Under the pieces are notes generated by a model. The model had not been told where the DNA came from and made no database searches. It worked only from the letters and a program-made list of their open reading frames with translations. A stretch of DNA of 41,295 nucleotides. Source: Bacteroidales bacterium. Lineage in GTDB: Bacteria > Bacteroidota > Bacteroidia > Bacteroidales > Bacteroidaceae. Made by a program: the position numbers and the translations under genes. Positions within the stretch are counted from its first letter, which is position 1; each line of letters starts with the position of its first letter. The stretch spans positions 1-41,295 of the forward strand of contig JAGHUS010000084.1 of assembly GCA_018064685.1 (NCBI GenBank), in the 5' to 3' direction. Of the stretch, positions 8,504 to 16,911 are shown piece by piece.

Positions 8504-8566
8504 ACTGGGCTAACCCCTATCCAGTGATTGTAACCGCTTCCCCCTAAGGGGGACGGGAGGGGGTCT
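8504..8566 (+). repeat. leader element before argF', near-identical to that of argG
   Basis: Shares ACTGGGCTAACCCCTATCCA, the ATTGTAACCGC spacer, the CCCCCTAAGGGGG hairpin and the GGGAGGGGGTCT tail with 2637-2700, with one substitution and a small length change. The tail ends 4 bases before the ATG at 8571. Confidence 0.75.
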
Positions 8567-8570
8567 GATT

Positions 8571-9605
8571 ATGAAAACATTCCTTAATGTACAAGACTTG
8601 GGCGACCTGCGTACCGCCCTTGATGAGGCTCTTGAAATAAAGAAAGATCGCTTCAAATATGTTGAGCTGGGCAAGAACAAGACTGCTCTGCTCGTGTTCT
8701 TCAACAATAGTCTGCGCACACGTCTCTCGACACAGAAGGCTGCCCTCAACCTGGGTATGAACGTCATCGTGCTGGATGTCAATGCTGGTGCGTGGAAACT
8801 CGAGACTGAGCGTGGCGTCATCATGGACGGCGACAAGAGCGAGCATCTGCTCGAGGCTATCCCTGTCATGGCCAGCTACTGCGATGTCATCGGTATCCGC
8901 TCGTTTGCGGGGTTGAAGGATCGTGAATACGACTATGCCGAGACCGTCTACAACCAGTTTGTGAAGTACAGCGGCAAGCCTGTCTTCGCCATGGAGACTG
9001 CCACCGTGCATCCCCTTCAGGCCTTTGCCGACTTGATAACGATTGCGGAGCACGTGGCCCCCGAGGGTGACGCTTCCCGTCCCATCAAGGTTGTCTTGAC
9101 ATGGGCTCCCCATCCCAAGAGCCTGCCACAGGCTGTTCCCAACTCATTTGCCGAGTGGATGGTGGCTGCCAGCAAGTGTGACAATCTGCTCTCCTCTCCC
9201 TCGGGTGAGGCTGGCAGAGGAATTGAATTCGTCATCACGCATCCCAAGGGCTATGAACTCGATCCTAAGTTTGTGGGCGACGCCAAGGTGGAGTACGACC
9301 AGATGAAAGCCTTCGAGGGTGCCGACTTCATCTATGCCAAGAACTGGAGCTGTCCTGGTGTGACAGAGCCCGATAAGTACGGTCAGATTCTTGAGGACTA
9401 TCACAACCTGCTCGACTGGACCGTCTCTGAGCGTCAGATGGCTGTCACCAACAATGGCAAGTTCATGCACTGTCTGCCTGTGCGCCGTAACATGATCGTC
9501 ACCGACGATGTCATCGAGAGCGAGAACTCACTCGTCATCCCCGAGGCAGCCAATCGCGAGATTTCTGCCACGGTGGTACTGAAGCGCATCTTGGTTAATT
9601 CATAA
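8571..9605 (+). CDS. argF': N-succinylornithine (or acetylornithine) carbamoyltransferase
   Basis: A 344-residue transcarbamylase of the B. fragilis SOTCase type. SLRTR (residues 47-51) binds carbamoyl phosphate; HPLQ (147-150) and HCLPVRRN (300-307) follow. It carbamoylates N-acylornithine, not free ornithine, an established variant of arginine synthesis in Bacteroides. The residue known to select succinyl (Pro90) versus acetyl (Glu92 in Xanthomonas) is Ser90 here (MDGDKSEH). Residues about 203-217 (LLSSPSGEAGRG) are an insertion from a GC-rich repeat. The last codons and TAA come from an AATTC repeat. Confidence 0.92.
   Translation: MKTFLNVQDLGDLRTALDEALEIKKDRFKYVELGKNKTALLVFFNNSLRTRLSTQKAALNLGMNVIVLDVNAGAWKLETERGVIMDGDKSEHLLEAIPVMASYCDVIGIRSFAGLKDREYDYAETVYNQFVKYSGKPVFAMETATVHPLQAFADLITIAEHVAPEGDASRPIKVVLTWAPHPKSLPQAVPNSFAEWMVAASKCDNLLSSPSGEAGRGIEFVITHPKGYELDPKFVGDAKVEYDQMKAFEGADFIYAKNWSCPGVTEPDKYGQILEDYHNLLDWTVSERQMAVTNNGKFMHCLPVRRNMIVTDDVIESENSLVIPEAANREISATVVLKRILVNS
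9189..9220. repeat. GC-rich element inside argF', in frame
   Basis: CTCTCCTCTCCCTCGGGTGA followed by GGCTGGCAGAGG has the paired CTC/GAG arms and G-rich tail of the spacer elements. It is translated as LLSSPSGEAGRG, a segment I do not recall from Bacteroides SOTCases. Confidence 0.6.
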
Positions 9606-9788
9606 TTCACAATTCATAATTCATAATTAGGCTAGCGCTTGGGTTCGTCGGTAATCCACAATGCATAATTCATAATTGGCTGGCGCGGTATCAAACTGCG
9701 TCAGCCAATTATGCGTTTGGGAGTAGCGTCACTGTGAACTCTTCTAAGCGCTAGCCAATTATGAATTATGAATTATGCATTGTGAATT
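9598..9788. repeat. nested inverted repeats between argF' and proC
   Basis: The left arm (9598-9645, AATTC heptamers then GGCTAGCGCTT) is mirrored by the right arm (9747-9788, AAGCGCTAGCC then ATGAATT units). Inside, GCATAATTCATAATTGGCTG (9663-9682) and CAGCCAATTATGCG (9701-9714) pair again. The convergent genes both end in or beside it, so it may act as a two-way terminator. Confidence 0.75.
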
Positions 9789-10566
9789 ACTTCAACCCTG
9801 CTTTGAGCGAGCGTATCACGGCGCTGTTGAAGCCGGCGTGATCCAGTTCGTTGAGCCCCTTGATGGTGACGCCGCCAGGTGTGGTAACCTTGTCGATGGC
9901 CTCCTCGGGATGCCAGCCTGTCTCCTTCAGCAGACTTACTGCACCCTGCATGGTTTGCAATGCTATCTGCTTGGCCTGGTTGGGGTAGAAGCCCATCTCG
10001 CATCCACCCTCCATCTGTGCGCGGATGTAGCGCATCACGTAGGCGATGCCACAGCTGGCCATCATCATGCCGGGACCTACTAGGTTCTCGGCCACTACGA
10101 GTGTGTCACCATCCAGGTCATACAGTGCCTTAACCTTGGCCAGGTTCTCGTCGCTGGCCGTCTTGCCCTTGGCAATGAACGACATGCTGGCTCCGAACTC
10201 AGCTGCGATGTTGGGGATGACGTAGAAGTACTGTCCGTCGCGTCCCAGTGTCTCTGCCAGTTTGTCGGTGGTGAAGTTAGCTGCGTCACTCACGATGAGC
10301 TGCTTCTCGGTGTCCAGCACATCCTTCAGTTCCTCCAACACGACGGGCATGAGCCAGGGCTTGACCACGATGACCACGATGTCGGCATCCTTGACGGCTG
10401 CCACGTTGTCGGTGGTGGTGTCCAAAGTGGGATATTTCTGTTTGAAGTCGGCAAGCAGTGCCTCGTTCTTGTCTGCAATGGTGATATTCTCAACTTTTCC
10501 GCTTTTTGCCCATCCGTGAATGAGCGCGCCACCCATGTTTCCGGCGCCAATAACTGTTAGTTTCAT
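9787..10566 (-). CDS. proC: pyrroline-5-carboxylate reductase
   Basis: A 259-residue ProC, normal length. GAGNMGGA at residues 7-14 is the NAD(P)H-binding loop and the C-terminal half contains VGPGMMMASCGIAYV, typical of the dimerisation helices. It performs the last step of proline synthesis from the product of proA. It is convergent with the arg/pro operon, separated by nested inverted repeats. Confidence 0.96.
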   Translation of the reverse strand: MKLTVIGAGNMGGALIHGWAKSGKVENITIADKNEALLADFKQKYPTLDTTTDNVAAVKDADIVVIVVKPWLMPVVLEELKDVLDTEKQLIVSDAANFTTDKLAETLGRDGQYFYVIPNIAAEFGASMSFIAKGKTASDENLAKVKALYDLDGDTLVVAENLVGPGMMMASCGIAYVMRYIRAQMEGGCEMGFYPNQAKQIALQTMQGAVSLLKETGWHPEEAIDKVTTPGGVTIKGLNELDHAGFNSAVIRSLKAGLK

Positions 10567-10594
10567 GTGATTTGTAGTTTTAAGTTATTTGTTG

Positions 10595-10602
10595 CAAAGT
10601 TA
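10595..10602 (-). promoter_or_regulatory. -7 box of proC
   Basis: On the minus strand this is TAACTTTG, the Bacteroidota -7 motif, 29 bases before the proC start. Confidence 0.6.
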
Positions 10603-10685
10603 CAAATTTTCCCGCAAGAATGGCTAAGTAGATTTTTTTATTTGATTTTTTTTCGTATTTCTTTCTCCTTTCGTGCTAAAAGTAT

Positions 10686-10693
10686 TATATTTG
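10686..10693 (+). promoter_or_regulatory. -7 box of the ROK gene
   Basis: TATATTTG followed by C fits TAnnTTTG. It lies about 50 bases before the ATG at 10742. Confidence 0.6.
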
Positions 10694-10741
10694 CACGCTT
10701 TATCTATGCAATCAACCATAAAAGTTTAGAATTGTAATACT

Positions 10742-11755
10742 ATGAGTACATTCGAAGATCATTCTCATGATATAGAGCTGCTGACCAGTGTCAAACCTTA
10801 TGTGATTGGTTTGTGCGTGATGGAACATAGCGCCCTCTTCGGCATTGTAGATGCTCGCGGCGATGTGTTGTGTTCCGAGAGTGTTCCTATGTCTGATTAC
10901 CCTGAACCCACTGCGTTTGTATTTGATATCTGCGACCGTCTGTTGCCTATGATAGAGAAATGTGGCGGATTGGAGAGAATCAAGGCGATGGGTATCTCGG
11001 CTTGTAGTGGTAACAATCGGAATGGCTGCATCGAGAATCCTTCCAACCTTAAGTGGGGTGGTAAGATTCCCTTGGCCAAGATGTTCCAGGGCAGTCTGGC
11101 TATACCCGTGTCATTGCTGAACGATGCTACGGCAGCTGCCATGGGTGAGATGACATTCGGTGCGGCTCATGGTTTGCAGAACTTCGTGGCAGTGTCTGTC
11201 AATGTAGGTCTGGGTGCTGGTATCTTTGTCAACAATCGTGCTGTGCTTGGCTACAATGGACGTGTGGGCGAGATTGGTCACGTCACCATCTTCCCCGGAG
11301 GTCGTGCTTGTGGTTGTGGCAAGGAGGGCTGTCTGGAGAGCTATGTGAGCCGCCGAGGCATCATTGACAATCTCTTTGAACTGTTTAAGACGTATCCCGA
11401 GTTGACAAGCACACTGCGACAGGTGAAGAAAGAGGATATGACCATCGATATGATTGCCGAAGCTGCGGAAGCTGGCGACGAAGTAGCAAATAAGGTGTTG
11501 AATTATTCGGGCGAACTGCTTGGCAAGGCTCTTGTTCCGGTTGCCTCTTTTATCAATCCCGAGGCTTTCGTCCTGTGTGGCGAGGTGGGAACCAAGTGCG
11601 GACGCTTTATGCAGCGTGCCATCCTTGAGGCCCTCAATGTTAATCTGTTCTCGCAGATGAAGTGGCAGACACGTGTGCTGCTGTCATCACTCGACCTGAG
11701 CGAAGCTCCTCTGCTCTATGCTAGCGCTGAAGCTTGGAACACCAAGGCGGTGTGA
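10742..11755 (+). CDS. ROK family protein with degenerate phosphate-binding motif
   Basis: A 337-residue ROK-fold protein. It keeps the catalytic-base region LLNDATAAAMGE (Asp128), EIGH (177-180) and the zinc motif CGCGKEGCLE (190-199) seen in sugar kinases and ROK repressors. The N-terminal ATP-phosphate loop, normally DxGGTxT, is replaced by IGLCVMEHS (22-30). There is no helix-turn-helix extension. It could be an inactive kinase or sugar sensor, or use ATP differently. The only neighbour that hints at sugar metabolism is the convergent GH35 gene. Confidence 0.85.
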   Translation: MSTFEDHSHDIELLTSVKPYVIGLCVMEHSALFGIVDARGDVLCSESVPMSDYPEPTAFVFDICDRLLPMIEKCGGLERIKAMGISACSGNNRNGCIENPSNLKWGGKIPLAKMFQGSLAIPVSLLNDATAAAMGEMTFGAAHGLQNFVAVSVNVGLGAGIFVNNRAVLGYNGRVGEIGHVTIFPGGRACGCGKEGCLESYVSRRGIIDNLFELFKTYPELTSTLRQVKKEDMTIDMIAEAAEAGDEVANKVLNYSGELLGKALVPVASFINPEAFVLCGEVGTKCGRFMQRAILEALNVNLFSQMKWQTRVLLSSLDLSEAPLLYASAEAWNTKAV

Positions 11756-11862
11756 GAGCAGAGAAGGGTAGTAAAAGGGTATAAAACGTAGTAAAAGGGT
11801 GGTAAAAAGGACGATAGAGTATCGCTAGAAGTAATTCGTAGAGAAATATAAGACAAAAAAAA
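11756..11862 (+). repeat. AGTAAAAGGG repeats after the ROK gene
   Basis: GTAGTAAAAGGG-like units recur at 11769, 11790, 11801 and 11863, with reverse-complement units CCCTTTTACT at 11900, 11931 and 11941 beyond the central hairpin. They form a diffuse inverted arrangement around the terminator. Confidence 0.6.
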
Positions 11863-11917
11863 GTAGTAAAAGGGACGTGATGAGTTAATCAGTATCGTCC
11901 CTTTTACTACTTTTTTT
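11863..11917. terminator. bidirectional terminator, ROK / GH35
   Basis: Perfect 15-bp arms GTAGTAAAAGGGACG (11863-11877) and CGTCCCTTTTACTAC (11896-11910), flanked by A-tract (11855-11862) and T-tract (11911-11917). It serves both convergent genes. Confidence 0.9.
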
Positions 11918-11951
11918 CTACCCTTTTACTCCTCTTTTACTCCTCTTTCAA

Positions 11952-14729
11952 CTACCCTTTCACTACCTTTTTTAAGAACCATTCTTCTGCCACCGGCAGG
12001 AACAGTGCGTGCCCGTCTTTGTTGAGGTGGGCATGGTCGTTTACGCCGTTGCCCTGGAAGTACTGACGACGGAACTCGTCGTCGCGCACTTTGATGATGC
12101 AGTCCTTTGAGTGGTTCCACAATACGGGGATGTGGTGCTTCTGACACGCCTTCTTAATGGCTTCGCTGACGGGTGCAAAGCCGGGTACGTCGACATACCA
12201 AGGTGTGACGAAGCCGATGCGAGCTTTGGGACAGTGCTTCTCGATGCCGCAGAGCATTGTCTCGAGCGAGTCGCAGAACATAGCCAGCGAGTCACGGTTA
12301 TTACCCACCTTCACGGCATCGTTATGTCCGGCAATGATCAGTACGTAGTCGGCGTCCTGGTCCATTGCCTTGTAGCGCTGCCACATGGCGGGGCCGAAGT
12401 TGAACTTACCGTCGTGGGTGCGATCGAAGGCTATGCACGAACCGTTGCGGCCATAGTTCTGGTACACCATGCCCATCTTGTCGGCCAGCATAGCATGCCA
12501 GGTGTTCTCCTTTGCATCACGATGGTTGGCCACATACGAGTCGCCGATGACGTTGATGATGGGCTTCAGGTGACCTTTCACGATATCTTTTCGCTCTATG
12601 ACCTTTATCTCGTCGAGGTTTAATAGATAGCTGCCCTTGGCGGCATCTAGCACCTCGCGCTGCTCCTTCTGCAGGTAGATGGGTGCATCCTTGCCGAGAG
12701 GCAGAACCTTCAGTTCTATGCGCTTGCCAACGAGGTCGGACAGGCGTACCAGCATCGTCTTGCCGTTCCAGAAGTTATCCTGTACCAGTACGCCGTCGGC
12801 ATAGAGGCGGGCGCAGTCGCCACGATATGAGATGGAGAGGAAGAGATTATCCAAAGACTCTCTGCTGTTGCCAGCAGATGAAGCACTTGAGGCGGGAACC
12901 TTGATCTCCCACACGGCAGCCTGCTCGAAGTCGGCATCCGTAGGCTGAGCAGCCACCTTTTGTGTGCCTATGGGTACGTTTCGGAGTTTGCCTTCCTGTT
13001 TCAGCTGCGTTGTCTCTACCTTATATATATTAATAGGTGTCCAAGTCTCCTCCACGATGCTGTTGCCGTCAGCATAGAGGATACCGCTGTCGGCATAGTG
13101 CATCTTGCCACCGATGGCGTAGGCCTTCATAGCTTTGGTGGGCGAGAGTACGGTGATGGTCTTGCCGCCTACGTTGAGGCTCTGGTCAGCCTTGACGGTG
13201 TAGCGCTTGCCGTTGATGGTGAGGTTGGCTGCCGATGACGTTTTGCCCTTTTGTGTAGCCTTATTCAAGGCAATGAAGTACAATCCTCCGTCGGCTTTGG
13301 CGAAGGGCTGCACCTCTTCGCTCGTAATGGTGAGACCTTCCCACACCATATTCTGTGGCGTGATGCTAGCCTGTCCCTCCTCGTTGAGGATGCGCACATA
13401 GTCGTTGCGGAACACAAAACAGCCGCGACGGGCGTAGTGCTCGCTCATGGTGTCGACAAGCATCTGACTCAGCTCGTCGCCCCAGTCGGCCAGGAACTGA
13501 TGCACCCAGCGTGTCTCATTCCACGACACACTGTTGGGTTGTCCCATCTCGCCCAGGATGGTTTGGAAGTCGTAGGTCATCAACGGCATATCGTTGTAGT
13601 TCGTCACCGTGCTGGCCTGTGTCTCTGCCATGGTGTGATAGGGGCTGAGCGGATTGGTGCCGCCGTGGTACATGTAGTAGCCCGGCAGATTGCTGCCACT
13701 GCCCAGTTTGCACACACACAGGGGCATCGCCTCGCGACCGCTCATGTTGATGCGACGATGGTAGCTGGGCATCATGCCGCCACCCAGTTCGCAGGTGAGG
13801 TAGGGGTAGGAGAGGCGGTTCTGTTCTCCAAGAGTGGAGGGGCTGGCTGCATCCGTCATCTCGTCTTTGCTGAATGTCTCTGTGGCAATCGTGCCACTCA
13901 CCTTGCCCTCCTTCATGACGAAGGCTTGTGGGTACTCGCCCGGCATGTCGGTCAGTTTGCGGTCCCAGAAGCCGTCGGCATAGTCGCCGTAGAGAGGTAG
14001 TATCTTGCCGAACTCAGCCTTGCCGTTCATAGCGGGCCAACCCGTACGGGTGTAGATGGGTGCGTCGAGTCCAGCTTTCTTGGCGAGGTCGAGCAGGGTG
14101 GTGAAGTAAGCCCACGGACCGCGGCACTCGTTCTCGATCTGCACGCCGATGATGGGACCACCATCCTTCCACATCAGTCCGTTGACCTGCGCACCAATCT
14201 GGTTGTACAGCTTGGCTGTGGCCTCGATGAAGCCCGGAGCCGTAGAGCGCAGTCCGTATTGTTTCTTGTCCTGTGCAGCCTTCTTCACCAGCCAGCAAGG
14301 CATGCCGCCCTGGTACACCTCGCCGTGGCAAAAGGGACCGATGCGCAGCACTACGGGCATGTCGGCCTCCTTGCACATCTCGATGAAGCGACGCAGGTTC
14401 TTATTGCCGCTCCAGTCCCATTGCCCTTCCACCTCGTCTTCGTGGTGAATCCAGAATACATAAGTGGCCAGTACGGTGACGCCACCTGCCTTCATCTTCA
14501 GTATCTCGCGTTTCCACTCGCGCTCCGGCACACGGCTGAAGTGCATCTCGCCCATGACGGGGATGACAGCCTTGCCGTTCATCACCACTCCCTGACTGTT
14601 GACCAATACGCTTTGGCCAGCGGGATTGGTGGCAGTGCCCATGCTGAAGTAGGGACCGGATTGTGCAAAGGACAGGGTGGAGAATGTCAGTGATAATAGA
14701 TTTGATAGAAGAATATGCTTGTATCTCAT
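11952..14729 (-). CDS. secreted GH35 beta-galactosidase fused to SGNH esterase
   Basis: A 925-residue protein with signal peptide (1-22). Residues about 40-500 are a GH35 domain: acid/base Glu201 in GVQIENE and nucleophile Glu314 in LTCELGGG. Residues 723-925 form an SGNH hydrolase: GDSY with nucleophile Ser731, GHND (801-804) and DHAHLN (898-903) with the Asp/His pair. Such an esterase likely removes acetyl groups while GH35 releases galactose, which suits acetylated plant polysaccharides such as pectin side chains; the substrate is inferred. No SusC/SusD pair is nearby. Confidence 0.9.
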   Translation of the reverse strand: MRYKHILLSNLLSLTFSTLSFAQSGPYFSMGTATNPAGQSVLVNSQGVVMNGKAVIPVMGEMHFSRVPEREWKREILKMKAGGVTVLATYVFWIHHEDEVEGQWDWSGNKNLRRFIEMCKEADMPVVLRIGPFCHGEVYQGGMPCWLVKKAAQDKKQYGLRSTAPGFIEATAKLYNQIGAQVNGLMWKDGGPIIGVQIENECRGPWAYFTTLLDLAKKAGLDAPIYTRTGWPAMNGKAEFGKILPLYGDYADGFWDRKLTDMPGEYPQAFVMKEGKVSGTIATETFSKDEMTDAASPSTLGEQNRLSYPYLTCELGGGMMPSYHRRINMSGREAMPLCVCKLGSGSNLPGYYMYHGGTNPLSPYHTMAETQASTVTNYNDMPLMTYDFQTILGEMGQPNSVSWNETRWVHQFLADWGDELSQMLVDTMSEHYARRGCFVFRNDYVRILNEEGQASITPQNMVWEGLTITSEEVQPFAKADGGLYFIALNKATQKGKTSSAANLTINGKRYTVKADQSLNVGGKTITVLSPTKAMKAYAIGGKMHYADSGILYADGNSIVEETWTPINIYKVETTQLKQEGKLRNVPIGTQKVAAQPTDADFEQAAVWEIKVPASSASSAGNSRESLDNLFLSISYRGDCARLYADGVLVQDNFWNGKTMLVRLSDLVGKRIELKVLPLGKDAPIYLQKEQREVLDAAKGSYLLNLDEIKVIERKDIVKGHLKPIINVIGDSYVANHRDAKENTWHAMLADKMGMVYQNYGRNGSCIAFDRTHDGKFNFGPAMWQRYKAMDQDADYVLIIAGHNDAVKVGNNRDSLAMFCDSLETMLCGIEKHCPKARIGFVTPWYVDVPGFAPVSEAIKKACQKHHIPVLWNHSKDCIIKVRDDEFRRQYFQGNGVNDHAHLNKDGHALFLPVAEEWFLKKVVKG

Positions 14730-14796
14730 GAGTGGTAATGGTATGTTTCCGTTCTATAATATATAATTGTGGTAAGTGTATACCTGGCTTGATGGT

Positions 14797-15357
14797 TTAA
14801 TATACGTCAATCCATTTGAACGACATTTTGTTTTCTTTTATATATTTGTCGATTTTCTCTTTGTTGAAGCCGATGCCGATAATATCTTTTAAGAATTTTT
14901 CTTTATCATACTTGCGAATATGCGTGAAGCTAATGATGGTGGTGTGTGTGTTTAGCAACTCAAGATACGCTTGCATTTGTGCTTCATATAGCATTCTTTC
15001 TGTTTGAACTTTCGTTTCGTCCATATCAGGGGTTATGTTTGGCGATAAATTGGCCATAGTCTCGGTGAAATGTTTGTGACTGTCTACGCATTGATTATAT
15101 GTGTAGGAATATGCCACAGAGTCATTTTCAAACGATACGAACGAGAATTTTACAGAAGGTTTGCTGTATCTGTCGGAAACCATTTTTCTTAAATCATCGT
15201 ATGTGTCGTAGAATGGGTTTTCTGTAGGAGGTGTATATTCCACCTTTATGTATGACGTGACAGTGTCCATGTAGTTGTATTTGTAATACCATGCTCCGCT
15301 AATCATGCATAACAATACTACAATAATACATAGTATGATTATGTTTTTTCTTTTCAT
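14797..15357 (-). CDS. hypothetical single-pass membrane protein
   Basis: A 186-residue protein with one N-terminal hydrophobic segment (residues about 5-24) and a polar remainder, probably facing the periplasm. No motif recognised. It is AT-rich compared with its neighbours, suggesting later acquisition. It starts 12 bases after the M18 peptidase stop and may be co-transcribed with it. Confidence 0.7.
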   Translation of the reverse strand: MKRKNIIILCIIVVLLCMISGAWYYKYNYMDTVTSYIKVEYTPPTENPFYDTYDDLRKMVSDRYSKPSVKFSFVSFENDSVAYSYTYNQCVDSHKHFTETMANLSPNITPDMDETKVQTERMLYEAQMQAYLELLNTHTTIISFTHIRKYDKEKFLKDIIGIGFNKEKIDKYIKENKMSFKWIDVY

Positions 15358-15369
15358 AGTTCTTTTTTG

Positions 15370-16668
15370 TTATTCAAAAAACTTTGTGAATGCCTTGATG
15401 CAGTATTCGTGGTCTTTGACGCTGCCTGTCTCGCGCACAGAGTGCATGCCGAGGATGGGGTTGCCCATGTCCACGCCACGCAGGGGGAGCGATGAGGCGA
15501 GGATGTTGCCGAGCGTGCTGCCGCCAGCCACGTCGCTATGGTTGACGAAGCGCTGACATGGAACGCCGGCCTCGCGGCAAATCTCGGCGAAGATGGCAGC
15601 CGAAACGGCATCGCTGGCGTACTTTTGTGCTGCATTGAACTTGATGACGGGACCGCCACCCAAGACGGGATGGTTCGTCGGGTCGTACTTCTCCGAGTAG
15701 TTGGGGTGCCATGCGTGGGCGTTGTCGGCCGATACCATGAAGGCCAGTTCGATGGCTCTCATCATATTCTCGCGCGAGCCGGCCAAGCGCTCTATCATGC
15801 TGGCGAGGAAGGGACTGCCTGCTCCCTGCTTCGTCTGACTGCCCGTCTCCTCGTTGTCGAAAATGGCGAGGATGTTGGTGACGGCAGGAATTCTTCTTTC
15901 TTCTTTCTTAATTCTTAATTCTTCATGCAAGAGTGCCTCCAGTCCCGCATGCACCATGCTCAGGTCGTCAAGGCGTCCGGCCGAGATGAACTCGTTGTGT
16001 ACTCCCACCGTGCAGGCAGGCGTACTGTCGTAGAGGTAGAGGTCGAAGTCGAGAACCTCGCTGGCCTCGATGCCCAGTTCCTCGGTGATGACGTTCATCA
16101 GTAGGTTGTCATATTCCAGTCTACTGTTGACAATGCCCAACAGCGGCAGCATATCCTTCTGCTTGCTCAGCTTCACGCCGTCGTTGACCTGACGGTTGAA
16201 GTGTATGGCCAGGTTGGAGATGACGAGCAGCGGACGCTTCACGTGCAGCAACTTCGTCTCGGGATGCATGGCATCCTTGCCACGCACGATGACACGTCCG
16301 GCAAGACTCAGCGGACGGTCGAACCATGTCGACATGATGGGACCTCCATACACCTCGGTGTTCAGCTTCACGATGCCACCCTCGCACGTCATCTCTGCAT
16401 TCGGTTTGATGCGGAAGGTGGGTGAGTCGCAGTGTGCGCAGATGAGGTGGAAACCAGCCTCCTCCATGGGTTGCTGGCCAATGTGGAAGGCATAGATGCT
16501 CGAGTCGTTCTTGGTGACGTACAGCTTGTCGCCGGGTTTCACTTCGCCCAAAGCAGCAGTGGCATCAATGCGCTTGTAGCCAGCAGCATCAAGACGTTTC
16601 GACACGGCCTGTACGGCCAGAAAATTCACGGGCGACTCCTGCAGGAAGTCAATCAGTCGGTTTATCAT
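15370..16668 (-). CDS. M18 family aminopeptidase with in-frame repeat insertion
   Basis: A 432-residue zinc aminopeptidase of the M18 (aspartyl aminopeptidase) family, cytoplasmic. HCDSP (residues 79-83), IFDNEETGSQTKQGA and SADNAHAWHPN are the metal and active-site segments. The ATG at 16668 is used; an upstream in-frame start would add a hydrophobic stretch coded by the promoter. Near residue 250, HEELRIKKEERR is encoded by 7-bp repeats (15894-15928) between ALL and IPAVTNILAIFDNEE, where family members have a short loop. Confidence 0.92.
   Translation of the reverse strand: MINRLIDFLQESPVNFLAVQAVSKRLDAAGYKRIDATAALGEVKPGDKLYVTKNDSSIYAFHIGQQPMEEAGFHLICAHCDSPTFRIKPNAEMTCEGGIVKLNTEVYGGPIMSTWFDRPLSLAGRVIVRGKDAMHPETKLLHVKRPLLVISNLAIHFNRQVNDGVKLSKQKDMLPLLGIVNSRLEYDNLLMNVITEELGIEASEVLDFDLYLYDSTPACTVGVHNEFISAGRLDDLSMVHAGLEALLHEELRIKKEERRIPAVTNILAIFDNEETGSQTKQGAGSPFLASMIERLAGSRENMMRAIELAFMVSADNAHAWHPNYSEKYDPTNHPVLGGGPVIKFNAAQKYASDAVSAAIFAEICREAGVPCQRFVNHSDVAGGSTLGNILASSLPLRGVDMGNPILGMHSVRETGSVKDHEYCIKAFTKFFE
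15894..15928. repeat. heptamer repeats inside the M18 peptidase gene
   Basis: Successive 7-bp units TTCTTTC, TTCTTTC, TTAATTC, TTAATTC, TTCATGC on the plus strand. They encode HEELRIKKEER on the minus strand. The unit length is not a multiple of three, so change of one unit would shift the frame. Confidence 0.75.
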
Positions 16669-16707
16669 AAGTATTGTTTCAATTATCAATGAAAGGATTA
16701 ACAATGG

Positions 16708-16715
16708 CAAAATTA
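16708..16715 (-). promoter_or_regulatory. -7 box of the M18 peptidase
   Basis: TAATTTTG on the minus strand, 39 bases before the chosen start. It lies inside the longer ORF upstream of 16668, which supports the shorter start. Confidence 0.5.
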
Positions 16716-16810
16716 CAAAAAAAGCGTGGAACAGCAAAATAATTTTGCACTATGAATTATGAATTCTACACAAAATGATTCCTAGCCAGCCAGCTCTGGT
16801 ATATTCATAC

Positions 16811-16846
16811 AGCAAGAAGGACTCGCAAAGACGAGCCCTTCTTGCT
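16811..16846. terminator. hairpin downstream of the blaR1-like gene
   Basis: Arms AGCAAGAAGGACTCG (16811-16825) and CGAGCCCTTCTTGCT (16832-16846) pair with one mismatch. No strong T-run follows on the minus strand, so termination is possible rather than certain. Confidence 0.5.
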
Positions 16847-16911
16847 AAGTTTATTAAGTTTATCATCGAACTGGTGGACCAGGTTCGTACAATTTTAATT
16901 GGCTGTTATCA

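Noticed and set aside
13801..13860. another GC-rich element inside the GH35 gene
   Set aside because: The minus strand shows CCCCTCC...TGGAG but pairing and G-rich tail are too poor to separate from chance.
13251..14000. 249-aa plus-strand ORF opposite GH35
   Set aside because: Shadow of the galactosidase, no recognisable motif, no promoter.
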